Shown: positions 8,298 through 16,838 of the stretch, one piece after another | How positions within the stretch are numbered: the first letter of the stretch is position 1 | Layout: each line of letters begins with the position of its first letter | DNA from: Dyella terrae | GTDB lineage: Bacteria; Pseudomonadota; Gammaproteobacteria; Xanthomonadales; Rhodanobacteraceae | DNA length: 64,000 nt | Assembly (NCBI RefSeq): GCF_022394535.1 | Contig: NZ_CP089414.1 | Span: 2,914,001 to 2,978,000, forward strand | Reading direction: 5' to 3' | Translations under genes and position numbers: made by a program | Notes under the pieces: model-generated | The model's database searches: none | The model's input: the letters and a program-made list of their open reading frames with translations, nothing else | Told to the model about the DNA's origin: nothing

Positions 8298-10634
8298 TTA
8301 ATCCTTCGGCGGCTTCATCTCATACTCCCTCGGCGGCACATCCCCCGCCAAGTTACGCACAAAGTAATCCCACCGCTTCCGCATCATGTAATTGCTCGCC
8401 GCGCCATACCCATGATGCGCATTCGGGATCAGCAGAAGATCAAAATCCTTGTTCGCCTTGATCAACGCATCCACCACCAGCAGCGTTTCGTACGGCGGCA
8501 CGTTGTCGTCCATGGTGCCGTGGGCGAGCAGCAGATGGCCCTTGAGGCCGGCGACGTGGTTCTGGTTGGCTTGGTCGTCGTAGTTGCTCTTGCCATCCTT
8601 GCCTTCCACTAACAGGCCCTGCCACTTCTCCGCCCAGTCGTCTTCGTAATTGCGGTTGTCGTGGTTGCCGCTTTCGGCAATGCCCACCTTGAACAGATCC
8701 GCATAACGGAACATCGCCGTCACCGTGGCATTGCCGCCGCCGGAGTGGCCCCACATGCCCACGCGGTCCATGTCGATCCACGCGTAACGCTTGCCTAGTT
8801 CCTTCAGGCCAGCGACTTGGTCGGGCATGGTGTTATCGCCAATGTTGCCGAAGTACGCGTCGTGGAAAGCCTTGGAGCGCCACGGCGTACCCATCCCGTC
8901 GATGGCGACCACGATAAAGCCCAGCTCCGCCAGCGCCTGATGATCAGTGCGTGCGGGGTTGAAGCTGCGCGAGCCTACGGAGCCGGTTTGCGGGCCCGGA
9001 TACACATAGTCAACGATCGGGTACTTCTTCGACGGATCGAAATGCGTGGGCTTGAACATCAGGCCGTACAACTCGGTCTTGCCGTCGCGCGCCTTCACCG
9101 TGAACGGCTCGGGAGCTTTCCAGCCAGTCGCCAGCAAGCGTGAAGTATCTGCCTTCGCGATAGTGTTCACCACATGGCCATCCTGTGCACTGCGCAACAC
9201 GGTGACGGAAGGTGTGGTCGGCGTGGAATAGGCGTCCGCAAACAGACGTCCATCCGGTGACAGTGTGATGCTGTGGTCAGCCGGCTCCGGGGCGAGCAGC
9301 GTAGGCGTGCCGCCATCCAGGCTCACCTTGTAGAACTGCTGGTAGTACGGATCAACGCCTTTCTCGCGGCCGACGCCGCGGAACCATAGCGTGCGCGTGG
9401 TCGCGTCAACCTTCAGCACCTCGGTGACGTTGCCTTCGCCGGAAGTAATGGCGTGCTTGAGCTTGCCGCTGTCCAGGTCGTACAGGTAGAGGTTGCCCCA
9501 GTTATTGCGCTCGCTGAACCACACCACTTCGTGGCTGGCCGGCAGGTATTGCCAGTTGACCTTGCCGTTGCCGCTCTCGTAGTAGGTGGGCACGCTTTCG
9601 TCGAATGCCGTGCGTACATCACCGGTATGAATGTCCGCCACGCGGAACCACGCTTGTTTGTGGTCGCGTGATGACGACACAAAGGCGAGCGAACTGCCAT
9701 CCGGCGCCCACTGCACATCGTCCCAGCCGCCATCGCGCCCGCAGCTGACGTCGTCACACAGGGTGGAGCGATGCTGATCGGGCTCCATCTTCAGGCGCAG
9801 CACCTTGCGTGCATCGACGTCGACGATCACGCGTTCGATCATCGTCACGTCCTTGTCGCCTACCAGCGGGTACTTCCACTTCTCCACCTTGGGGTGGCCA
9901 ACATTGGTGCCGACCAGCACCATGTCACCGGTCTTGCGCTGATCTTGTTGGAAGGTGGCGATGCGCTTGGAATCGGGCGACCACACCAGGATGGCATTGT
10001 TAGTGTGCTTCCAACCCGCGTTGTCGGTGGCGTAGCCGTAGTTCTCCACGCCATCGAGGGTGATCTGCGTTTCCTTGCCCGTGGCCGCATCACGCACCCA
10101 CAGGTTCCAATCGCGCACAAAGGCTTCGGATCGCTTATCTGGCGAGAGCACGCCCGGCTCATGACCGACGCCGTCGACGCTTTCATCGCGGCTGGCAATG
10201 CAGATGGCATTGCCCTTCATATCGCACAGGTAATGCTTGCCGCGCAGGTTCACATCCAGACGGCCATCCAGCGTGGCCGTGAATCCCGTGATACCCAGCT
10301 TCGTCGCACTGACCGGCTTGTCGAGCACCTTGCCCAGCGCCGCAGCAAGTCGCGCATGGTCGAACGCGGGCTCCGCCTTGCCGGTTGCAGCGTCGAAGCG
10401 CACAAAGTGGTCGCCGCTGGCATCGTGGTCGCGATACCAGAAATGCGTGTCGTCCAGCCAGGTCACGGTCTGTACCGCGTGATCGACCAGCGGCGTCACG
10501 TTGTAACCCACGTAGCGCTCGGCGTGCGCGTAATCCTCGTTGGTCAGGGTGCGGCCCTGTGCAGCCACGCCCATCGAAAGCGCGCCCAATGCCAGCGCAC
10601 CAGCAAGGCGCGCGCTACGTGTGTTCAATGTCAT
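8298..10634 (-). CDS. S9 family peptidase, dipeptidyl peptidase IV-like
   Basis: 778 residues. A signal peptide (about 1-25, LAGALALGALSMGVAAQG) sends it to the periplasm. An N-terminal beta-propeller (DPP IV N domain, about 60-500) is followed by an alpha/beta-hydrolase domain. The catalytic triad is visible: Ser in WGHSGGGNAT (about 630), Asp in GTMDDNVPP (about 705) and His in NAHHGYG (about 738). It should release dipeptides, typically after Pro or Ala, from peptide N-termini, in protein and peptide scavenging. ATG at 10634 is preceded by GGGGAG at good spacing; a start 21 bases upstream has no RBS. It is monocistronic and bracketed by inverted copies of the dispersed repeat. Confidence 0.93.
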   Translation of the reverse strand: MTLNTRSARLAGALALGALSMGVAAQGRTLTNEDYAHAERYVGYNVTPLVDHAVQTVTWLDDTHFWYRDHDASGDHFVRFDAATGKAEPAFDHARLAAALGKVLDKPVSATKLGITGFTATLDGRLDVNLRGKHYLCDMKGNAICIASRDESVDGVGHEPGVLSPDKRSEAFVRDWNLWVRDAATGKETQITLDGVENYGYATDNAGWKHTNNAILVWSPDSKRIATFQQDQRKTGDMVLVGTNVGHPKVEKWKYPLVGDKDVTMIERVIVDVDARKVLRLKMEPDQHRSTLCDDVSCGRDGGWDDVQWAPDGSSLAFVSSSRDHKQAWFRVADIHTGDVRTAFDESVPTYYESGNGKVNWQYLPASHEVVWFSERNNWGNLYLYDLDSGKLKHAITSGEGNVTEVLKVDATTRTLWFRGVGREKGVDPYYQQFYKVSLDGGTPTLLAPEPADHSITLSPDGRLFADAYSTPTTPSVTVLRSAQDGHVVNTIAKADTSRLLATGWKAPEPFTVKARDGKTELYGLMFKPTHFDPSKKYPIVDYVYPGPQTGSVGSRSFNPARTDHQALAELGFIVVAIDGMGTPWRSKAFHDAYFGNIGDNTMPDQVAGLKELGKRYAWIDMDRVGMWGHSGGGNATVTAMFRYADLFKVGIAESGNHDNRNYEDDWAEKWQGLLVEGKDGKSNYDDQANQNHVAGLKGHLLLAHGTMDDNVPPYETLLVVDALIKANKDFDLLLIPNAHHGYGAASNYMMRKRWDYFVRNLAGDVPPREYEMKPPKD

Positions 10635-10753
10635 GCTTACTCCCCAGTCGATCATGGCGTGCCGGCAGGGTTGTTGTGTGCCGGACCTTTGATCGTAGTG
10701 TTACTGATGGGTGGGGACGTATGCCATTGGTTTGGATTGCCGCCGCTTTGCTC

Positions 10754-10850
10754 CCTCTACCCTTTGGGGAGAGGGTTGGCGTGAGGGGTCAATCTAGCCT
10801 CACCGTTTGTGTCGTCACCCCTGCGCAGGCAGGGGTCCAGTGACTTTGGC
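10754..10850 (+). repeat. CCCTCTACCC palindrome plus REP unit beside copy C
   Basis: The imperfect palindrome CCCTCTACCC ttt GGGGAGAGGG lies at 10754-10776. A short REP with CCCCTGCGCAGGCAGGGG follows near 10817-10835. The pair mirrors 8132-8230, in the same order relative to the long repeat. It lies upstream of the peptidase promoter. Confidence 0.7.
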
Positions 10851-10861
10851 TCTCGCTTGAT

Positions 10862-11172
10862 TGTCGCGTTGTCGCGATCTGGCTCGCCTGCGGCGGGCTT
10901 TCGACCTCCTGCCGGAGGCCGAGTCACTTTTCTTTGCTTGCCCAAAGAAAAGTAACCCAAAGAAAGGGCACCCCCACTTGGCGCTGGCCGGCGAAGCCGG
11001 CCAGTTCGTGAGGGGCGGCCGGGCTTTTCGACAGGGCTTCCTGCCCTGGCGAAAAGTGATCGGCGTCCTGCCGATCCCCCTGCGGGCCTTCTCGTCCACC
11101 CCTCACCGCCGCACAGGGGGCCCGAAGGTCAAAGGCCAAAGCGGACGGCTCGTGCGACGGTGCTGCACATCG
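10862..11172 (+). repeat. Dispersed multi-hairpin repeat, copy C
   Basis: Third copy of the element, in the + orientation. It keeps ACTTTTCTT/AAGAAAAGT, TGGCCGGC gaa GCCGGCCA, CAGGGC/GCCCTG and the GATCGGC/GCCGATC stem. The last stem has one end-pair mismatch and a five-base loop GTCCT. With the palindrome and REP before it, it fills the 572-base gap 10635-11206 between the peptidase and the SMR pair. Copies B and C point away from each other on either side of the peptidase gene. Confidence 0.9.
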
Positions 11173-11206
11173 CAACGCGACGGCCCGATGAAAACCACCA
11201 TCCCCC

Positions 11207-11539
11207 TCACGCAAACTTCAACAAACAAACCCCAGACGTAATCAACACCAACCCCACCCACCCCGACCGCCGAAGCTTCTCGCCGAACAACGTCATCCCC
11301 AACACCGTCGTCGCGATAAGCCCCACACCACCCCACACGCCATACGCTACGGAAAGCTGAATACCTCGGATCGCGTAACTCAACGCGGTAAACGCCGCCA
11401 ACGCACAAGCAATAGCCGCCACCGCCGGGCGTTTGTAAGTGAACCCGTGCGATTGCTTCATCAGCACATTGGCGGCGATCTCCAGCACGATGGCAATGGC
11501 CAGATACAGCAGGTGAATCGGCTGGAAATCAGGAAGCAT
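11207..11539 (-). CDS. mdtI: Small multidrug resistance (SMR) transporter, MdtI-like
   Basis: 110 residues with four membrane helices. The first carries the family glutamate in AIAIVLEIAANVLMK, and GIQLSVAYGVWGG matches the third-helix signature. The sequence resembles E. coli MdtI, which pairs with MdtJ to export spermidine. Its start at 11539 overlaps the end of the mdtJ-like gene by 11 bases, so the two are coupled and probably assemble as a heterodimer with opposite topologies. Being in the mdtJ-mdtI order supports the assignment. A guanidinium or quaternary-amine exporter is the alternative. Confidence 0.8.
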   Translation of the reverse strand: MLPDFQPIHLLYLAIAIVLEIAANVLMKQSHGFTYKRPAVAAIACALAAFTALSYAIRGIQLSVAYGVWGGVGLIATTVLGMTLFGEKLRRSGWVGLVLITSGVCLLKFA

Positions 11540-11882
11540 GGCCACCCTCCTTCGGCGCTTCGTCCGTGCCACGCTCCAGCAGCACGATGCCTGCGATGAT
11601 CAGCGCGATGGCGATCAACTTGGCCGGCTTGAGGTCTTCCGCGAACAGCCATGCGCTGCACAGTGTGATCAGCACCAGGCCAAGGCTTTCCCATGCGCCG
11701 TAGGCCACGGCCAGGGGAATGCGCTTCACCGCCAGGGCCAGGCTGGTGTACGACAGCACCAGCATCACGTACATCACGCTGAGCCCCAGCGTCTGCGAAC
11801 CGTGATGTGTGCCGTATTTCATCGCCAATGTGCCGGCAACTTCGGTGACAATAGCGACGGCCATGAAGAGCCAATAGCGCAT
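11529..11882 (-). CDS. mdtJ: Small multidrug resistance (SMR) transporter, MdtJ-like
   Basis: 117 residues, four helices. The essential glutamate sits in AVAIVTEVAGTLAMKYG and the Trp-Glu signature is AVAYGAWESLGLV. It resembles MdtJ of the spermidine exporter. The ATG at 11882 follows GGAGAACCAC, giving good RBS spacing. It precedes and overlaps the mdtI-like gene. Upstream, 61 bases separate it from the divergent thioesterase, so both promoters share that gap. A polar tail of about 12 residues (RGTDEAPKEGGHAS) is encoded in the overlap region. Confidence 0.8.
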   Translation of the reverse strand: MRYWLFMAVAIVTEVAGTLAMKYGTHHGSQTLGLSVMYVMLVLSYTSLALAVKRIPLAVAYGAWESLGLVLITLCSAWLFAEDLKPAKLIAIALIIAGIVLLERGTDEAPKEGGHAS

Positions 11883-11943
11883 GTGGTTCTCCTCGTTCCT
11901 TGCACCACTGCCCCATCCTACCCTCGCATTCCCCGATTCCGCC

Positions 11944-12354
11944 ATGAACCAAGCCATGTCCCCCACCACCACCCTGCCAGAAGCACGCCTGCTGGAGATG
12001 GTATTTCCCGACCACACCAATCACCTCGGCACGTTGTTCGGCGGACAGGCGCTGGCCTGGATGGATAAGGCCGCCTTCATCGTTGCTTCGCGCCATGCCC
12101 GCCGTACCGTCGTTACTGCACGCTCGGAAGAAGTGAATTTCCGCGTGCCGGTGCGCAAGGGCCAGCTGGCCGAACTGGTTGCACGTATCGTTCGCGTGGG
12201 TCACAGCTCAATGACGGTGGAAGTGGAACTGACCGCCGAAGATCCGCTGACGGGTGATCGCCGCGTATGCACCACGGGCCGCTTTGTGATGGTGGCGCTC
12301 GATTCCAATGGTGCGCCGGCCACGGTGCCGCCGCTGCCTGACACTGCCGAGTAA
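11944..12354 (+). CDS. Acyl-CoA thioesterase, hotdog fold (YciA/BACH-like)
   Basis: 136 residues forming a single hotdog domain. HLGTLFGGQALAWMDKAAFI is the long-helix signature of the acyl-CoA hydrolase family, with the catalytic Asp in AWMD, and EVNFRVPVRKGQ follows as expected. It should hydrolyse acyl-CoA thioesters in the cytoplasm. Start at 11944 gives MNQAMSPTTT; 11956 is equally possible, and no strong RBS decides. It reads toward the glutathione transferase gene, 28 bases on, so the two may be cotranscribed. Confidence 0.85.
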   Translation: MNQAMSPTTTLPEARLLEMVFPDHTNHLGTLFGGQALAWMDKAAFIVASRHARRTVVTARSEEVNFRVPVRKGQLAELVARIVRVGHSSMTVEVELTAEDPLTGDRRVCTTGRFVMVALDSNGAPATVPPLPDTAE

Positions 12355-12382
12355 GTCTCTCATCCACACGGAGCCTTCGCCC

Positions 12383-13135
12383 ATGCCGTCACACTTCACC
12401 ATCATCGGCAACTACATCTCGCCTTATGTGCGCAAAGTACTGGTGTGCATGGAGCTCAAGGGGCAGGCGTACGAGATCGACCCGATCACGCCATTCGTGG
12501 GTGACGACCGCTTCAGCGCGCTGAGCCCACTGCGGCGCATCCCGGTGTTGATCGAGGGCGACATGGTGCTCAACGATTCGTCGGTGATCTGCCAGTACCT
12601 GGAAGACCGCTTCCCGACGCCGTCGTTGTATCCCGCAGATATCGCACAACGCGCCAAGGCGCGTTGGCTGGAGGAGTACTGCGACACGCACTTGGCCAAC
12701 GTGCTCGTGTGGAAGCTGTTCTATCAGAAGGCCGTGCTGCGCCACATCTTCCATGAGGACGCCGACGACGCCATGGTGGAGCACGCACGCAGTGTCGAGA
12801 TTCCCGCAGCGCTCGATTACCTGGAGAGCCAGTTGCCGGAAGAGGGTTTCGTGTTCGGCGATCTGTCCATCGCGGACATCAGCATCGCTTCGTACTTCCG
12901 CACGGCGTCGTTCGTGCGTTATGTCATCGATGCCGCGCGCTGGCCGCGCATGGCGGCGTTGGTCGCGCGTACGCAAGCGTTGCCGGTGTTCCAGCGTCTG
13001 GCCCATTGGGAAGACACCATGTTGCGCCTGCCGGTGACCGAACAACGCGCCGCGTTGCAGGTGGCCGGTGCGCCGCTCACCTCATGGACGATGGGCACGC
13101 ACGCGCCGCGCAAGGGCTTGGCTCGCATGGAGTGA
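12383..13135 (+). CDS. Glutathione S-transferase family protein
   Basis: 250 residues. The N-terminal thioredoxin-like domain (about 1-80) holds ISPYVRKVLVCMELKG, RRIPVLIEGD with the cis-Pro, and NDSSVICQYLEDRF for glutathione binding. The C-terminal all-helical domain follows, with the N-capping segment FVFGDLSIADISIASY. It probably conjugates or reduces electrophiles with glutathione in the cytoplasm. ATG at 12383 begins at the first beta strand. Cotranscription with the thioesterase is plausible. The substrate is not predictable. Confidence 0.88.
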   Translation: MPSHFTIIGNYISPYVRKVLVCMELKGQAYEIDPITPFVGDDRFSALSPLRRIPVLIEGDMVLNDSSVICQYLEDRFPTPSLYPADIAQRAKARWLEEYCDTHLANVLVWKLFYQKAVLRHIFHEDADDAMVEHARSVEIPAALDYLESQLPEEGFVFGDLSIADISIASYFRTASFVRYVIDAARWPRMAALVARTQALPVFQRLAHWEDTMLRLPVTEQRAALQVAGAPLTSWTMGTHAPRKGLARME

Positions 13136-13170
13136 CGCTACGCGACGGCGGCCGCGTCGGGTGCGCGTTA

Positions 13171-13539
13171 TCAGCGGAGATGAAGCCAGTGCAGGTGCAC
13201 GCCATTGGCGCGGTCTTCGGCGCGGAAGCCTTCGCGACCTTCCACCACGAGGCCCCACACGCTGCGGAGTTTTTCCCCCAGCGGTTCGTCCACGCGTACC
13301 TGTTCGCCAAGGGGAATAGCGAAGCGCGTTTCCAGCATCATGACTTGGTCGCGTTCCCATACCAGGATGGCCGGCCGCCCTGAAGAAGCGCCCCAGCCAA
13401 GATGGATTTGCACGTCCTTGGGCGTGTACGTACCGCGGTTGTCCAATTTCCAGTTCTCCGATCGGCGCAGCAGAGCCTGCAGACGCGGGTCGCCCCAATC
13501 CACGCGATTCCCTTTCTCGTGCGGCTTGTTTGCGGTCAT
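13171..13539 (-). CDS. Hypothetical protein (122 aa)
   Basis: A soluble 122-residue protein, rich in charged residues and Trp, without signal peptide or membrane helix. I recognise no domain. The segment LGWGASSGRPAILVWERDQVMMLETRFAIPLGEQVRVDEPLGE looks like a small beta sheet. ATG at 13539 has GGAAG eight bases upstream. The gene converges with the glutathione transferase (35-base gap) and diverges from the amidohydrolase. Confidence 0.6.
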   Translation of the reverse strand: MTANKPHEKGNRVDWGDPRLQALLRRSENWKLDNRGTYTPKDVQIHLGWGASSGRPAILVWERDQVMMLETRFAIPLGEQVRVDEPLGEKLRSVWGLVVEGREGFRAEDRANGVHLHWLHLR

Positions 13540-13597
13540 GCGAAACACTTCCCATCTGGAGGTACGACAGCGTCGCGGCAGGTGCCGCCGCAACAAG

Positions 13598-13627
13598 GCC
13601 ATACGCCGCCCAGGGACGGCGTATGGC
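13598..13627. promoter_or_regulatory. Perfect inverted repeat in a divergent promoter region
   Basis: Arms GCCATACGCCG (13598-13608) and CGGCGTATGGC (13617-13627) are perfect 11-bp complements around an 8-base centre. The site lies between two divergent genes, 59 bases before one start and 137 before the other, so an operator is more likely than a terminator; no U-run follows on either strand. Confidence 0.5.
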
Positions 13628-13764
13628 ACGGTTATCGGCCCTGGCGTCGCAAACTTTAACGACACGGATGACGGTACAAGCCCGCTTCGATAGCCCATTT
13701 GGCACGCTGCCGGGCGCCACGCGCTGAGGCCATACTGTGCGTCGAACCCTTCGGAGGCTTTCCT

Positions 13765-15807
13765 ATGCGCGCCCCGTTCGTCGTGTTCGCTCTTTCCCTG
13801 GCCCTGCCTTGTCTGGCCGATACCCCCGCAGCTACTGAATCGCTGGCCACGCCGCCAGCCAACGCGCAGCACTTCACCATTCTTTCCACCGCCGGCAAGC
13901 ACGGCACGTCCGCACGCTGGACTACCGCCGACGGCACGCACATGGGTCGCGACAGCCTGCTGTTGCGCGGCATGGCCACGGAAGTGGATAGCAGCTCTAC
14001 CACCGGCCACGACGGCATGCTCGCATCGGTGGTGATCCGCGGTCATACGCCCAACGGCGACGCAGGCGAAACCTTCGCGGTGAAGGACGGCAAGGCCAGT
14101 TGGAAGAGTCCCGTGGACGCGGGTTCCGCACCCTACGCCTCACCGGCGGAGTACATGGCCTTCGGCGGCCCGATCGATGTGACCGCCGACATGGTCGAGG
14201 CCCTGCTCGCTGCGCCCGACAAAACCCTGGCCCTGCTGCCCGGCGGCAAGGCCCACGCCGAGAAACTCGTCGCCGTCACCGTGGGCGACGGCGCCGCCAA
14301 GAAACAGGTGACCGCGTATGCGGTCAGCGGGCTGAGCAATACACCGGTGCCAGTGTGGGCAGACGCGAACAACCACTTCTTCGGCTTCGTCGATGGATTG
14401 GCGTGGTTGCCCACAGGCTATGAATCGGCCTTGCCCGCGTTGGAAAAGGCCCAGACCGAGGCGCTCGCGCAGCACGCCAAGGCCATCGTGCCCCGACTGG
14501 AGAAAACGCCTGCAGGCCCCGTGGCCTTTACCAACGTGCGCGCCTTCCTCGATGGCTCGCGTTTTGCGGATGGCCAAACGGTGATCGTCGACAAGGGCGT
14601 GATCACGGCCGTAGGCGACGCCGCGTCGGTGAAGGTGCCGAAGAACGCGCAAGTCATCGACGGCAGCGGCAAGACACTCGTGCCCGGCCTGTGGGATTCG
14701 CACCAGCACGTACCCGATGACGCCGCCGGCCCGCTGCTGCTCTCGCTCGGCATCACGTCCGTGCGCGATCCAGGCAACAACAACGAGCTGACGCTTTCGC
14801 GTGCACAGCGTCGCGCGAAAGGCGAGCTGCTGGGGCCGCACGTGTATCCCTCGGTGCTGATCGACGGCAAGGGACCAAACACCGCGCAGGTCGGCACGGT
14901 GGCCACCTCGCAGGAAGAAGCCATCAAACTGGTGGACAAGGCCAAGGCCGACGGTTTCGACGCCATCAAGATCTACGGCACGTTCAATCCGGATTGGGTA
15001 AAAGCCACCGCAGCTGAAGCGCACAAAGATGGTCTGCACGTGCACGGCCACCTGCCTGCCGGCATGCGCCCGAAAGACGCCATCGACGACGGCTACGACG
15101 AGATCACCCACATCTACTTCGTGATGATGCAGGCCATGCCGGACGACGTGGTGAAGACATCCAACGGCATGGGTCGCTTCGAAGGCCCCGGCCGTTATGC
15201 GCGCAACGTGGACTTGGACAAGGAGCCGATGAAATCGCTGATCGCCACCATGGCCCAGCGGCACATCACCTCCGACCCCACCTTGGTCATTGCCGAAAGC
15301 CTGTACGTGCCGGAGAACGGTGATCTGTCACCGTCCTATGCGCCCTTCGTCGGCACCCTGCCGCCGGCCGTGGAACGCGGCTTCCGCCAGGGCGGTTTCA
15401 CCGTGCCAAAGGACCTCACCCGCGCCGATTACCGCGCCAGCTTCGCCAAGCTGCAGCAACTGGTGGGCGCCATGCACAAGGCGGGTGTGCCTATCGTGGC
15501 CGGCACCGATGGCACCGGCATGGAACTGGTGCGCGAACTGGAGCTTTACGTGCAAGCGGGCTTCACCAACGAGGAAGCGCTCGCCAGCGCCACCATCGCC
15601 ACCGCACATCTGGTCGGCGCCGATCAGCGCACTGGCAGCATCAAGGTCGGCAAGGTGGCGGATCTGGTGCTGGTCGACGGCAACCCGGCCGCGAACATCG
15701 GCGACCTGCGCCATACCGACGTGGTGATGATGGACGGCAAGCTGATGGAGGCTAACGCGCTACGCAGCGAAGGCGGCATCAGCAAGCGGCCTGCGTGGGA
15801 AGAATGA
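13765..15807 (+). CDS. Secreted amidohydrolase family protein (imidazolonepropionase-like)
   Basis: 680 residues with a signal peptide (about 1-18, cleaved near CLADTPA). An N-terminal region of about 250 residues of unclear fold precedes a metal-dependent amidohydrolase barrel. Metal motifs are visible: DSHQH (His 313 and 315), KIYGTF with the bridging Lys, HVHGHLPAG and EITHIYF, and AGTDGTG with the catalytic Asp (about 581). The PGLWDSHQH and KVGKVADLVLVDGNP ends match periplasmic imidazolonepropionase-like or prolidase-like hydrolases. It likely hydrolyses an amide or dipeptide bond in the periplasm. ATG at 13765 has GGAGG about 8 bases upstream. Confidence 0.85.
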   Translation: MRAPFVVFALSLALPCLADTPAATESLATPPANAQHFTILSTAGKHGTSARWTTADGTHMGRDSLLLRGMATEVDSSSTTGHDGMLASVVIRGHTPNGDAGETFAVKDGKASWKSPVDAGSAPYASPAEYMAFGGPIDVTADMVEALLAAPDKTLALLPGGKAHAEKLVAVTVGDGAAKKQVTAYAVSGLSNTPVPVWADANNHFFGFVDGLAWLPTGYESALPALEKAQTEALAQHAKAIVPRLEKTPAGPVAFTNVRAFLDGSRFADGQTVIVDKGVITAVGDAASVKVPKNAQVIDGSGKTLVPGLWDSHQHVPDDAAGPLLLSLGITSVRDPGNNNELTLSRAQRRAKGELLGPHVYPSVLIDGKGPNTAQVGTVATSQEEAIKLVDKAKADGFDAIKIYGTFNPDWVKATAAEAHKDGLHVHGHLPAGMRPKDAIDDGYDEITHIYFVMMQAMPDDVVKTSNGMGRFEGPGRYARNVDLDKEPMKSLIATMAQRHITSDPTLVIAESLYVPENGDLSPSYAPFVGTLPPAVERGFRQGGFTVPKDLTRADYRASFAKLQQLVGAMHKAGVPIVAGTDGTGMELVRELELYVQAGFTNEEALASATIATAHLVGADQRTGSIKVGKVADLVLVDGNPAANIGDLRHTDVVMMDGKLMEANALRSEGGISKRPAWEE

Positions 15808-15815
15808 GCTGACGC

Positions 15816-16715
15816 TCAGCGGAGCGTGCCCATGATCTCCGCCACCCAGTCGATGAACACGCGCAGTCGCAGCGGCAATTGCCGTTGCGACTGGTACACC
15901 ACGCTGACCGGGAATGCCGGCGGTGGCATCGACGGCAGAATTTCCACCAGCTTGCCGCGCTTGAGTTCGTCCCCCACGCGGTAACGCGGAAACTGCGCGA
16001 TGCCGAGCCCCGCCTCGCAACTGGCGAGGTAAGCATCGGTGCCGCTCACCGTGATCAACGACGGCAGGCTCACCTCGCGCATGCGCCGGCCCACCATGAA
16101 CTCCAGTGCCGACGTACGCCGCGTGGTCGGTGATGCCCAGTTCACGGCCCGATGGCCGTCCTGCAGATCCGCCAGGGTCTGCGGCGCGCCGTGGCGCTTC
16201 ACGTAGTCGGCGCTTGCCACCGTGGCCTGCGACAGGTTGGCCACGCGCCGCCCGACCATGGTCGAGTCCGGCAGGTCGCCGGCGCGCAGTACGCAATCCA
16301 CACCCTCCTGCACCAAGTCGATGAAACGATCACTGGTGCCGAGATCCAGCTCGATCTGCGGATAGCGCTGGAAGAACCCCGGCAGCGCGGGAATCAGCAC
16401 ATTGCGAGCCAGCGAAGACGCCAGATCGATGCGCAGCCGCCCCTTCGGCACCACGGCGGCCTCGCGGAAGTCCGCCTCCACCGCATCCAGGTCCGCCAGC
16501 AGGCGCACGCAATGGTTGTAATAAACCTCGCCATCGCGGGTAGGCCGCACGCGGCGGGTGGTGCGCTGGAGCAAGTGCGCACCCACGTGCTCCTCCAGCC
16601 GTTTGATGGTGTGGGTGAGCGTGGCGCGCGGTAGGCTCAGGTCATCGGCGGCGCGGGTAAAGCTGCCCAGTTCGACGATGCGGGTGAACACCCGCATGGC
16701 TTGCAGACGGTCCAT
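15816..16715 (-). CDS. LysR family transcriptional regulator
   Basis: 299 residues. The N-terminal helix-turn-helix (about 3-62: [33 protein letters not shown]) and a periplasmic-binding-like effector domain (about 90-295) are typical of LTTRs of the DsdC/CrgA-like group. ATG at 16715 begins at the usual [10 protein letters not shown]. It is divergent from the aldo/keto reductase at 16839, with an inverted repeat between them, so it likely controls that gene and itself. It converges with the amidohydrolase across an 8-base gap. Confidence 0.9.
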   Translation of the reverse strand: MDRLQAMRVFTRIVELGSFTRAADDLSLPRATLTHTIKRLEEHVGAHLLQRTTRRVRPTRDGEVYYNHCVRLLADLDAVEADFREAAVVPKGRLRIDLASSLARNVLIPALPGFFQRYPQIELDLGTSDRFIDLVQEGVDCVLRAGDLPDSTMVGRRVANLSQATVASADYVKRHGAPQTLADLQDGHRAVNWASPTTRRTSALEFMVGRRMREVSLPSLITVSGTDAYLASCEAGLGIAQFPRYRVGDELKRGKLVEILPSMPPPAFPVSVVYQSQRQLPLRLRVFIDWVAEIMGTLR

Positions 16716-16742
16716 GGCCAGCTCCAGCGATTGTTGATCAAT

Positions 16743-16761
16743 TCGACAACAGATATGTCGA
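16743..16761. promoter_or_regulatory. Candidate LysR operator
   Basis: TCGACAACAGATATGTCGA is an inverted repeat (6-bp arms TCGACA / TGTCGA, 7-base centre) containing the T-N11-A pattern of LysR sites. It lies in the 123-base gap between the divergent lysR and reductase genes. A second weak pair, TGTTG/CAACA, at 16732-16751 overlaps it. Confidence 0.55.
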
Positions 16762-16838
16762 TTATTGAGCATTTATCCGCATGGCGTCTTGGCGAAGAAT
16801 GCGTCATCGGTTTCTTCCCCGCACTAAGGACTCTCCCC

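Noticed and set aside
9771..10784. Long + strand frame opposite the dipeptidyl peptidase
   Set aside because: Antisense shadow; no RBS, His/Gln/Arg-rich composition, no domain.
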